Below, in pieces: positions 58,128-64,000 of a DNA stretch of 64,000 nt (position 1 is its first letter; each line of letters starts with the position of its first letter). Origin of the DNA: Bacteroidales bacterium (GTDB lineage Bacteria > Bacteroidota > Bacteroidia > Bacteroidales > F082); contig JAKSMV010000011.1 of assembly GCA_024400425.1 (NCBI GenBank), forward strand, positions 1 through 64,000, in the 5' to 3' direction. A model generated the notes under the pieces. That model made no database searches and was not told the DNA's origin. It was given only the letters and a program-made list of their open reading frames with translations. Both the position numbers and the translations under genes were made by a program.

Positions 58128-58937
58128 TTATTTCTTAATCAGCTCGAAGTTGTCCTTAATGTCGCCGAGAGGATAAACTGGCAGCATGTTTTCTTGCAAC
58201 CACTTGTTAGCATCGACGGCAGTCATCTTCCAGTTGGAGTTGCAATTCGAAACGATTTCAACGAAGTTGACACCGTTCTTGTTTTCCATCTGGTTCTGGA
58301 AAGCCTTCTTGATGGCCTTCTTGGCGTTACGCACGGCGGCTGGAGTGTAGACAGCCTGACGTGTGACGTAACGTGTGCCAGGAAGTTGTGAGATGAGGTT
58401 GGTGATCTGGAGAGGGAAACCGTTGTTAGGTGTTCCGTCAGGCCATTGTGGCATACGGCCGTAAGGGGTCGTAGCGGTCTTCATGCCAACCAGAGTGGTA
58501 GGAGCCATCTGGCCACCAGTCATACCATAGATACCGTTGTTGACGAAAATCATGGTGATGTTCTCGCCACGGTTGCAGGTGTGGATGGTTTCGCAAGTAC
58601 CGATAGCAGCCAAGTCGCCGTCGCCTTGATAGGAGAAGACGATCTTGTTAGGCCACACGCGCTTGATACCTGATGCGCACGCCGGAGCACGGCCGTGAGC
58701 TGCTTCAACGAAGTCAACGTCGAAATAGTCGTAAGCCATAACGGCGCAACCTACTGGAGAAACACCGATGGTCTGTTCGTCGATGCCAAGTTCTTCGAGA
58801 ACTTCAGCGATGATGCGGTGAACGGTTCCGTGACCGCAGCCTGGGCAATAGTGGAAAGGTTTTTCCGTCAGCAGCTTTGATTTTTCATAAACCAAATTTT
58901 CAGGCTGGATGATATCTTGTAATGTGATTTCTGCCAT
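58128..58937 (-). CDS. 2-oxoacid:ferredoxin oxidoreductase beta subunit (TPP-binding)
   Basis: A 269-residue subunit that binds thiamine diphosphate and magnesium. Typical elements are FHYCPGCGHGTVHRI at the start, GRAPACASGIKRV, and the TPP/Mg motif GDGDLAAIGTCETIHTCNRGENITMIFVNNGIYGMTGGQ (region). The complex converts branched 2-oxoacids or 2-oxoglutarate with CoA and ferredoxin. It lies 4 bases after the alpha gene. Confidence 0.93.
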   Translation of the reverse strand: MAEITLQDIIQPENLVYEKSKLLTEKPFHYCPGCGHGTVHRIIAEVLEELGIDEQTIGVSPVGCAVMAYDYFDVDFVEAAHGRAPACASGIKRVWPNKIVFSYQGDGDLAAIGTCETIHTCNRGENITMIFVNNGIYGMTGGQMAPTTLVGMKTATTPYGRMPQWPDGTPNNGFPLQITNLISQLPGTRYVTRQAVYTPAAVRNAKKAIKKAFQNQMENKNGVNFVEIVSNCNSNWKMTAVDANKWLQENMLPVYPLGDIKDNFELIKK

Positions 58938-58941
58938 TTTC

Positions 58942-60027
58942 TTATTCTCCTATAATTTGTTTCTTCATAGCTTCGAGAACTTCTTCCGGAGTGTGGATGA
59001 TACCACCGACGCGGCCGAAGTGTTCTGCCTTTGCGCGACCATTGCAGGCGAGTTTCACGTCTTCAATCATCTGGCCGCAGCTCAATTCAACTGAAAGGAA
59101 TCCCTTGACGCCCTTGTCAATCAAGGCTTCGATTGCCTTGGTTGGGTAAGGCCACAGGGTGATAGGACGGAGCAAGCCGACCTTCAGGCCTTCGGCACGA
59201 CCGAGTTGGACGGCTTTCTGGGCGATACGGGCGCTTGAACCGTAAGCTACGAATACGTATTCAGCATCTTCAGTGTTGATTTCTTCCCAACGGGTTTCGT
59301 TCTTCGTGATTTCAGCATACTTTCTCTGGAGGTGACGGTTGTGCTCTTCCATCTTGGCTGAGTCGAGGTCCAAAGAAGTGATGACACGGTGTTGTGTGCC
59401 ACGCTTGCGGCCGGTCAGAGCCCAAGGATACTTAGCCTTGATTTCTTCTTCGGTCAAGCGAGCCTTCTGGTCAGGAAGGACGACCTTTTCCATCATCTGG
59501 CCGATGGCACCGTCGGAGAGGATGCACACTGCGATACGATATTTGAAAGCCATGTCGAAGCCGAGAGCCACGAAGTCAGCCATTTCCTGAACGGAAGCAG
59601 GAGCGAGGACGATTTGGTTGTAGTCACCATTACCGCCGCCCTTGCAGGCTTGGAAATAGTCAGCTTGTGAAGGCTGGATGGTACCCAGACCCGGGCCGCC
59701 ACGAACCACGTCAGCATAGACGCAAGGCACTTCGGCGCCAGCGATGTAGGCCAGACCTTCTTGCTTCAGGCACACGCCTGGGCTGGATGATGAGGTCATG
59801 ACGCGCTTGCCAGCTGCGCCAGCAGCATACACCATGTTGATGGCTGCCAATTCACTTTCTGCTTGAAGAACGACCATGCCGGTGCGTTCGTAAGGGTTCT
59901 GTTCCGACAGATACTCAATCACTTCCGACTGAGGAGTGATAGGATATCCGAAATAAGCATCAGCACCGTAGCGGATAGCGGCTTCTGCCAATGCCTCGTT
60001 ACCCTTCATCAGTTTTAATTCTCCCAT
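58942..60027 (-). CDS. 2-oxoacid:ferredoxin oxidoreductase alpha subunit (VorB/KorA type)
   Basis: A 361-residue pyrimidine-binding subunit. The start MGELKLMKGNEALAEAAI and the FGYPITPQSEVIEYL motif, then MTSSSSPGVCLKQEG and RGGPGLGTIQPSQADYFQ, are closest to subunits annotated as 3-methyl-2-oxobutanoate (VorB) or 2-oxoglutarate (KorA) enzymes; the sequence alone does not settle the substrate. The ATG at 60027 is preferred to an in-frame upstream start at 60054. The neighbouring aminotransferase is consistent with amino-acid catabolism or reverse synthesis. Confidence 0.92.
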   Translation of the reverse strand: MGELKLMKGNEALAEAAIRYGADAYFGYPITPQSEVIEYLSEQNPYERTGMVVLQAESELAAINMVYAAGAAGKRVMTSSSSPGVCLKQEGLAYIAGAEVPCVYADVVRGGPGLGTIQPSQADYFQACKGGGNGDYNQIVLAPASVQEMADFVALGFDMAFKYRIAVCILSDGAIGQMMEKVVLPDQKARLTEEEIKAKYPWALTGRKRGTQHRVITSLDLDSAKMEEHNRHLQRKYAEITKNETRWEEINTEDAEYVFVAYGSSARIAQKAVQLGRAEGLKVGLLRPITLWPYPTKAIEALIDKGVKGFLSVELSCGQMIEDVKLACNGRAKAEHFGRVGGIIHTPEEVLEAMKKQIIGE

Positions 60028-60064
60028 TATGTAAGATTTTAAATTGTTAGACAATTGGTTGGGT

Positions 60065-60292
60065 TTACTCGATGGCCTTCTTATAGACCTTGATCACGCC
60101 GTCAGGGCAGGTGATGCCGCAGCTTGCGCAGCCAATGCACTTGTCGGGGTTGGCCATGAATGCGTAATTGTAACCTTTTCCGTTTACTTCTTTTGCCAGT
60201 TCGATGACGCCACATGGGCAAGCGGTGATGCATACTGAACATCCCTTGCAACGCTCGGTGTCAACAACGATGGCTCCTCTGAATTTTGCCAT
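60065..60292 (-). CDS. 2x[4Fe-4S] ferredoxin-like subunit
   Basis: A 75-residue ferredoxin domain with two cluster motifs, CKGCSVCITACP and CIGCASCGITCP. It is the first gene of the 2-oxoacid:ferredoxin oxidoreductase operon and likely the delta subunit that passes electrons to free ferredoxin. The alpha gene follows 37 bases later. Confidence 0.92.
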   Translation of the reverse strand: MAKFRGAIVVDTERCKGCSVCITACPCGVIELAKEVNGKGYNYAFMANPDKCIGCASCGITCPDGVIKVYKKAIE

Positions 60293-60337
60293 ATTTATTA
60301 GTTTTTAGAATTTTGTGTTATCTATTAAAACAACGTG

Positions 60338-60345
60338 CAAAGATA
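60338..60345 (-). promoter_or_regulatory. -7 box for the Vor/Kor operon
   Basis: Minus strand TATCTTTG (TAnnTTTG), 45 bases before the ferredoxin-subunit start. Confidence 0.6.
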
Positions 60346-60380
60346 ATGAAATTCATCATTGCCATTGCATTTTTTTTATC

Positions 60381-61700
60381 TTATTTCACTGGGTGGTCTT
60401 TTGCAAAAGCAGCCAGTCTCTCGGCCAAGACAGGAATCTCTTCTCTTTGGATGAGCGAGCTGCAGGCACGCAGACCTTGGCGTTGGCTACCGCAGGTGTC
60501 GAGCGAGATGCCCGAAACGCCGTAATACATAAGTTCTTCCACCAAATCAGCTCCGGTGAAGCCCGGGTAGCAGAAGGTGAAGTAGAAGCCGTCGGCGATA
60601 GGTTCACCGCAGTCTTCGTCGTAGGTGATGGTGAAGTTGTTGCTTGTGAAGGCGTCTTTCATCATCTTGGCTTTGCGACCGTATTCGAGAACATCTTCAC
60701 GATAGTTGTAAGTACCATCGCTCACGGCTTTCATGACGGCTGCAAGAGCGTATTGGGCTGAATGTGAAGCACCTGATGTGAGTGGGTGCAAGGCGCCGAA
60801 GAGGATGCCACGGAGGAACACTTCCTGACCGCAGAATTCCTTCAGGTCGGCATAGTGACGCTTAGCGAGATTGTCGCTGATGCCGAGGATGGCGCAGCGT
60901 TCGCCGGCATAGCTGAAGGCCTTCGAACTTGAAATCATCAGCAGGTAGTTGTCGGCATACTTGCCAACGGTGGGTTGGAAAGGAGCAACGCCCGGATGGC
61001 TGTAGTCCTTGCGGAAGTCCATGCCGAAGTAGGCGAGGTCTTCCATGACGATGACGTCGTATTTGTTGCACACTTCACCGATGATGCGGAGTTCTTCGTC
61101 GGTGAGGCACACCCATGTCGGGTTGTTAGGGTTGGAGTAAAGCACGCTGTGGATGTTGCCCTTGCTGAGCATCTCTTCCATCTTGGCGCGCAATTTCTCG
61201 CCACGGTATTCGTAGATGTCGAAGTGTTCCATCGGGACGCCGAGAACGCGGTTCTGGAACTTGTGGACAGGGAAACCTGGGTCGATGAAGAGGATGGTGT
61301 TCTTCTGCTTGTTGAGGTGACCGCAAATCATGAACGAAGCGAAAGCGCCTTGCATGGAACCAACGGTAGGTATGCAGTTGGCTGGGTCAACGTCGAGGTC
61401 GAGGAACATCTTGATGAAGCGAGAGGCTTCTTTCTTCAGTACTGGAGCGCCGTCGATGGCTGGATAATTGGCGGCAACGCCGTCTTGCAGAGCCTTGATT
61501 TGGGCTTCAACGCCTACCTTGGCGGCTGGAAGACCAGGATTTCCGATTTCCATGTGGATGAACTTCTTGCCTGAGGTAGCTTCGATGTCACGAGCCAACT
61601 TGTTGATTTCGCGGATACCGGCTTTGCCAATGCAAGCGAGACCGCTTTCGGCGAACATCTTCTTTACCAATTCGGCGGGAATGATATTGTTTTGCATCAT
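60381..61700 (-). CDS. Class I/II PLP-dependent aminotransferase
   Basis: A 439-residue fold-type I aminotransferase. It shows HMEIGNPGLPAAKVGVEAQ near the N-terminus, YSNPNNPTWVCLTDEEL, VMEDLAYFGMDF and the PLP-lysine block SSSKAFSYAGERC. Substrate could be branched-chain, aromatic or alanine-type amino acids; the close Vor/Kor operon downstream suggests it feeds or drains 2-oxoacids for that complex. It has its own -7 box. Confidence 0.88.
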   Translation of the reverse strand: MMQNNIIPAELVKKMFAESGLACIGKAGIREINKLARDIEATSGKKFIHMEIGNPGLPAAKVGVEAQIKALQDGVAANYPAIDGAPVLKKEASRFIKMFLDLDVDPANCIPTVGSMQGAFASFMICGHLNKQKNTILFIDPGFPVHKFQNRVLGVPMEHFDIYEYRGEKLRAKMEEMLSKGNIHSVLYSNPNNPTWVCLTDEELRIIGEVCNKYDVIVMEDLAYFGMDFRKDYSHPGVAPFQPTVGKYADNYLLMISSSKAFSYAGERCAILGISDNLAKRHYADLKEFCGQEVFLRGILFGALHPLTSGASHSAQYALAAVMKAVSDGTYNYREDVLEYGRKAKMMKDAFTSNNFTITYDEDCGEPIADGFYFTFCYPGFTGADLVEELMYYGVSGISLDTCGSQRQGLRACSSLIQREEIPVLAERLAAFAKDHPVK

Positions 61701-61766
61701 TTCAGTTTGTGTTTGATTTATAATGACTTAATTGATAATTGTCCAGTATGGAACGATAAAGGACTG

Positions 61767-61774
61767 CAAATATA
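61767..61774 (-). promoter_or_regulatory. -7 box for the aminotransferase gene
   Basis: Minus strand TATATTTG (TAnnTTTG), 66 bases before the start codon. Confidence 0.5.
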
Positions 61775-61831
61775 GGAAAATATTTGATATGGAACAAATA
61801 TATTCAACAAAACCTTTCTACTTCCTCTCTC

Positions 61832-61901
61832 TCAACTTTCAACTTTCAACTCTCAACTTTCAACTCTCAGCTCTCAACTCTCAACTTTCAGCTCTCAACT
61901 T
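61832..61901. repeat. Ten tandem TCAACTY heptamers overlapping a gene end
   Basis: Ten uninterrupted 7-base units: TCAACTT or TCAACTC, with TCAGCTC twice. The array covers the last 7 codons of the SBF-like transporter gene, including its stop codon at 61881-61883, and extends 49 bases beyond. Confidence 0.9.
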
Positions 61902-62783
61902 CCCAAAGCGCCAAATCTGCCAGCTGTTGAAGACATTTTGGAAAATGGAATAGAAAGCGAGATAGACGGAGGCCAGTGGGTGCAAATAATAGTTGGCCAT
62001 CCAGATGCCCATGGCTGTGTTTTTCTGTCCGAGCAGTTGTCCGCCCGAGATGGTGTCGCCATATTTGCTGCCTAACCATTTGCCAAAACCAAACTGTATG
62101 ATGCAGAAAATCAATGCTTCAACACCGAGCCAGATGATGCTGTTCCAGTTGCCTTCTCCGTGAAGGAAGATGAAGTCGATGGTCTGGCCAAGGTTCAAAA
62201 GCAACGCCATTGCCCAAAGATAGAAGGAGAGTCCCTTGTAATGGGCGAGGAATCCGCTCACTTTAGGTAGCCATGCCTGTAATGCCCACGCTGCGAAGAA
62301 AGGCAGTCCGATTACGGTGCCGACGCGCTTGAAGATGGGCAGGAACGACTCGAAGAAAGGCAAATCTTGTTGCACGTCCACAAAAGAAAAATAAATAGGT
62401 GCGACCACCGAGACCATTAGGTTGCCGATGATGGTGTAGCTCGTCACCGTCTCGCGGTTGGCACCCAACATGCAGCTGATGACGGCCACCGAAGCCGCTA
62501 CCGGACAAAGCACGCCTACGAGGATGCCTTCGGCGATAATCTCGTTACTCCCCAAGGCCTTCAGCAAAGCGTAGCCGCCCATGCTCGCGGCCACTTGGAA
62601 CATAATAATCCAAACGAATAGCATGCTGAATTTCAATTTCTTGATATCGACGGCCGAGAAGGTCAGCAGCAAGATGGTGAAAATGAGATAGGGGACTATG
62701 AAACTGAACATCGCACAGTAGCGGTGCAGCAGCCAACCCAGCAGGAGGGCGATGGGCAGTACGTAACTCTTGAGCTTTTGCAT
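61881..62783 (-). CDS. SBF/BASS-like membrane transporter
   Basis: A 300-residue protein with about nine or ten membrane helices and the features of the bile acid:sodium symporter (SBF/BART) superfamily: the LCPVAASVAVISCMLGANRETVTSYTIIGNL crossover region (given as a region) and the GQKNTAMGIWMA motif near the C-terminus, which resembles the discontinuous helix of BASS proteins. Substrate could be an organic anion, pantothenate-like or keto-acid compound; bile acids are only one option. The C-terminal residues GKLRAES are encoded by the heptamer array, so the exact end may vary between strains. The tRNA genes lie upstream. Confidence 0.8.
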   Translation of the reverse strand: MQKLKSYVLPIALLLGWLLHRYCAMFSFIVPYLIFTILLLTFSAVDIKKLKFSMLFVWIIMFQVAASMGGYALLKALGSNEIIAEGILVGVLCPVAASVAVISCMLGANRETVTSYTIIGNLMVSVVAPIYFSFVDVQQDLPFFESFLPIFKRVGTVIGLPFFAAWALQAWLPKVSGFLAHYKGLSFYLWAMALLLNLGQTIDFIFLHGEGNWNSIIWLGVEALIFCIIQFGFGKWLGSKYGDTISGGQLLGQKNTAMGIWMANYYLHPLASVYLAFYSIFQNVFNSWQIWRFGKLRAES

Positions 62784-62794
62784 TCTCTTTCTGA

Positions 62795-62829
62795 CAAAAA
62801 AATAAAGTCAGCGTTACTTGCTGACTTTT
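62795..62829 (-). terminator. Terminator after tRNA-Val(CAC)
   Basis: On the minus strand AAAGTCAGC pairs with GCTGACTTT over a 7-base loop, then ATTTTTTT. It ends the tRNA transcript just before the transporter gene. Confidence 0.8.
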
Positions 62830-62836
62830 CCTGTTG

Positions 62837-62911
62837 TGGGACGTACTGGACTCGAACCAGTGACCTCTGCCGTGTGAAGGCAGCGCTCTAAACCAACTGG
62901 GCTAACGTCCC
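62837..62911 (-). tRNA. tRNA-Val, anticodon CAC
   Basis: The reverse complement folds as a 75-base tRNA: acceptor GGGACGT with ACGTCCC, anticodon arm CTGCC-TTCACAC-GGCAG giving CAC (valine, GUG), T arm ACTGG-TTCGAGT-CCAGT and discriminator A. The D stem has one mismatch. CCA is not encoded. Confidence 0.92.
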
Positions 62912-62920
62912 TCCGTTTAC

Positions 62921-62943
62921 GAAAAAACGCCCTAAGGCGTTTC
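62921..62943 (-). terminator. Hairpin with T tract between the two tRNA genes
   Basis: Minus strand AACGCC, loop TTAG, GGCGTT, then a T run. It could terminate or attenuate transcription from the upstream tRNA into the next one. Confidence 0.6.
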
Positions 62944-62946
62944 GTG

Positions 62947-63021
62947 TGGGGCGAACAAGGATCGAACTTGTGACCTCATGCCTGTCAAGCATGCGCTCTA
63001 AACCAACTGAGCTACCGTCCC
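62947..63021 (-). tRNA. tRNA-Val, anticodon GAC
   Basis: The reverse complement is a 75-base tRNA with anticodon arm CATGC-TTGACAG-GCATG giving GAC (valine, GUC/GUU) and T arm ACAAG-TTCGATC-CTTGT. The acceptor stem GGGACGG against TCGCCCC contains one A-C mismatch and one G-T pair. CCA is not encoded. Confidence 0.9.
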
Positions 63022-63196
63022 ATTGCGGGTGCAAAAGTACAGCTTTTTTCTTTACCTCCAAACTTTTTTGGCTACTTTTTTGAAAAAATCTCTTGTGTAA
63101 GCATTAAAATATTGATAATTAAATTGATATAATTTTACAAAAACTCGTTGTCTTTTCAATCCATCCGTCATTCCTGATCCAAATTCTTCCCCCATC

Positions 63197-63238
63197 ATTC
63201 TCGATTCTCAATTCTTAATTCTTAATTCTTAAATCTTA
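63197..63238. repeat. Tandem ATTCTTA-type heptamers
   Basis: Six consecutive 7-base units: ATTCTCG, ATTCTCA, ATTCTTA three times, AATCTTA, followed by ATTCC. The same unit as at 8808-8835. Confidence 0.8.
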
Positions 63239-63321
63239 ATTCCTTTCCCTCGCATTCTCCTCTGTGTCATCGAGCGACCAAAGCTACACTTTCTTCGTGG
63301 TTTCCGCACACTTTGTTCGGA

Positions 63322-63381
63322 GTTTCTTCGGTCATTTACCGAAGCATCACCGAAGAAACCCCGAAGAAACAGCGAAGAAAC
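63322..63381. repeat. Three 11-bp direct repeats with an inverted copy
   Basis: ACCGAAGAAAC (63349), CCCGAAGAAAC (63360) and AGCGAAGAAAC (63371) follow each other head to tail. GTTTCTTCGGT at 63322-63332 is the exact reverse complement of the first. The unit of 11 bp equals about one helical turn. Lies 158 bases before the LRR promoter. Confidence 0.8.
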
Positions 63382-63514
63382 TCACTATTTGGTACGGAGG
63401 AAAACACTATTTGTTACCATTCGGGTTCGACCTGTGATTCGCTGATTTTGGTTGTCATAATTGTGTCATACGACTGTTCCAAGTTGACGGGTTAATAATT
63501 TAGGACTGTTTTCT

Positions 63515-63546
63515 GTTGACATTCTGCTTCCAATCGCTTAACTTTG
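63515..63546 (+). promoter_or_regulatory. Promoter of the LRR gene at the right edge
   Basis: TTG (63515-63517), 21 bases, then TAACTTTG (63539-63546), matching the Bacteroidota -33/-7 layout, 64 bases before the ATG. Confidence 0.6.
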
Positions 63547-63610
63547 CAGCGTCAAAACCATGGACGCATGACTTTTGATTTCTGAAAAAACAACTCTAAA
63601 ATGTAAAACA

Positions 63611-64000
63611 ATGAGAAACTACAAGCTAATCCTTATCCTTGCAGCTTTTCTGCTCGTTGGCGGCACTGCCGATGCACAGGGCAAGAAGAAAATCCGCATC
63701 TGCTATTGCAACGCCAAGCATTTGGTGGAGAAAATCGAAGCCAACCCTAATGCCGAGACGCTCTATCTTTTCCGCAATGGCCTCGACTCGTTGCCCGAAG
63801 AGATTGGGCAGCTGAAACACCTAAAGAAACTAGTAGTCAGCTCCAACAATCTCAAATACATTCCGCCTGTCATCGGCGAACTTACCGAGTTGGAGGAGAT
63901 TTCGTTCAAGAACAATGACATCGGGGCTTTGCCGCCCGAAATTAGCCAACTCAAGAACCTGAAGCGTCTTGAATTGGACCACAACCGCCTTGAGACCTTA
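63611..64000 (+). CDS. Secreted leucine-rich-repeat protein (5' part, cut by window edge)
   Basis: The frame is open from ATG 63611 to the end of the window (130 codons). A signal peptide ends TADAQ (residue 23). From about residue 45 come leucine-rich repeats of the bacterial 23-residue type: LYLFRNGLDSLPEEIGQLKHL, then LVVSSNNLKYIPPVIGELTEL, LEEISFKNNDIGALPPEISQLKNL and LKRLELDHNRLETL (each a separate repeat unit, shown only in part). Such proteins bind other proteins at the cell surface. The C-terminal part is outside the window. Confidence 0.85.
   Translation, partial: MRNYKLILILAAFLLVGGTADAQGKKKIRICYCNAKHLVEKIEANPNAETLYLFRNGLDSLPEEIGQLKHLKKLVVSSNNLKYIPPVIGELTELEEISFKNNDIGALPPEISQLKNLKRLELDHNRLETL

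Larger units (their letters stand above)
63022..63610. other. 589-base intergenic region with repeats and a promoter
   Basis: No convincing gene. It holds AT-rich DNA (63030-63190), ATTCTTA heptamers, a block of 11-bp direct repeats with an inverted copy, and the promoter of the LRR gene. A 60-codon frame at 63313-63495 has no family features and lies over the repeats, so it was not called. Confidence 0.7.

Noticed and set aside
61832..61901. CRISPR array at the heptamer repeats
   Set aside because: The units are 7 bases, contiguous and without spacers, and no cas genes are present.
63322..63381. Replication or plasmid origin based on 11-bp iterons
   Set aside because: No replication initiator gene or AT-rich melting region with DnaA boxes was seen; regulatory binding sites fit better.
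63313..63495. 60-codon frame upstream of the LRR gene
   Set aside because: It is read through the 11-bp repeat block, has no family match by eye, and lies upstream of the mapped-looking promoter.

Overview
The window looks like chromosomal DNA of an uncultured or gut/rumen-type member of the Bacteroidales (phylum Bacteroidota). The evidence is lipid A genes (lpxB, lpxH, lpxK), a type IX secretion sorting domain, many Bacteroidota-style promoters (TAnnTTTG boxes just upstream of genes), lipoproteins and secreted proteins typical of the group, DUF5606, a 2-oxoacid:ferredoxin oxidoreductase operon and tRNA genes without an encoded CCA. The species cannot be named from this sequence. There is no rRNA, CRISPR array, prophage or intact insertion sequence; the region reads as core chromosome with several small accessory patches.

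Layout. 1-12 kb: end of an unknown gene, a flavin reductase-like protein, tilS, a DsbD-type thiol reductase, a minus-strand lpxK-punA-lpxH cluster, then maf, surE, a small membrane protein, lpxB and comEC. 12-24 kb: a DMT transporter, a tandem pair of related lipoproteins (one with a collagen-like stretch), a Na/Ca exchanger, a YggS protein, ffh-folD followed by two translationally coupled envelope genes, a GDSL-type lipoprotein, a rhomboid protease and gcvT. 23.7-29.4 kb: a minus-strand signalling operon encoding, in transcription order, an RsbW-like kinase, a STAS anti-anti-sigma protein, a tyrosine phosphatase, a stand-alone (p)ppGpp synthetase-type protein, a fusion of a SpoT-like HD hydrolase with an aminoglycoside/choline-kinase-like domain, and a secreted protein. 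A separate HD phosphohydrolase lies just upstream. This is the strongest candidate for an undescribed system.

29.4-37.4 kb: a beta-helix surface protein with a T9SS-sorted partner, then crcB, a UvrA2-like ATPase, a zinc metallopeptidase and a bifunctional aminolipid-type acyltransferase. 37.4-45.1 kb: a plus-strand run of steroid 5-alpha-reductase-like, Old-Yellow-Enzyme-like, glycosidase-like and two short-chain dehydrogenase genes, then a PCMD-type protein and a GH110-like beta-helix lipoprotein. The first part resembles the Bacteroidales gene sets reported to reduce 3-oxo-delta4 steroids and bile acids. 45-55.8 kb: DUF5606, pyrK-pyrD, murB, two glycosyltransferases, an AT-rich nuclease-like orphan, ftsE, small proteins and htpG. 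56-64 kb: an LRR protein, a gene remnant preceded by a striking pair of 50-bp inverted-repeat modules, the Vor/Kor operon, an aminotransferase, an SBF-like transporter, two tRNA-Val genes and the start of an LRR protein preceded by 11-bp iteron-like repeats.

A recurring oddity is tandem heptanucleotide (7-bp) repeats in intergenic gaps, in at least five places, two of them arranged as inverted arms. Gene starts were moved downstream of the longest reading frame where a signal peptide, family start or operon spacing made that more credible. All identifications come from reading the sequence; no database search was run.
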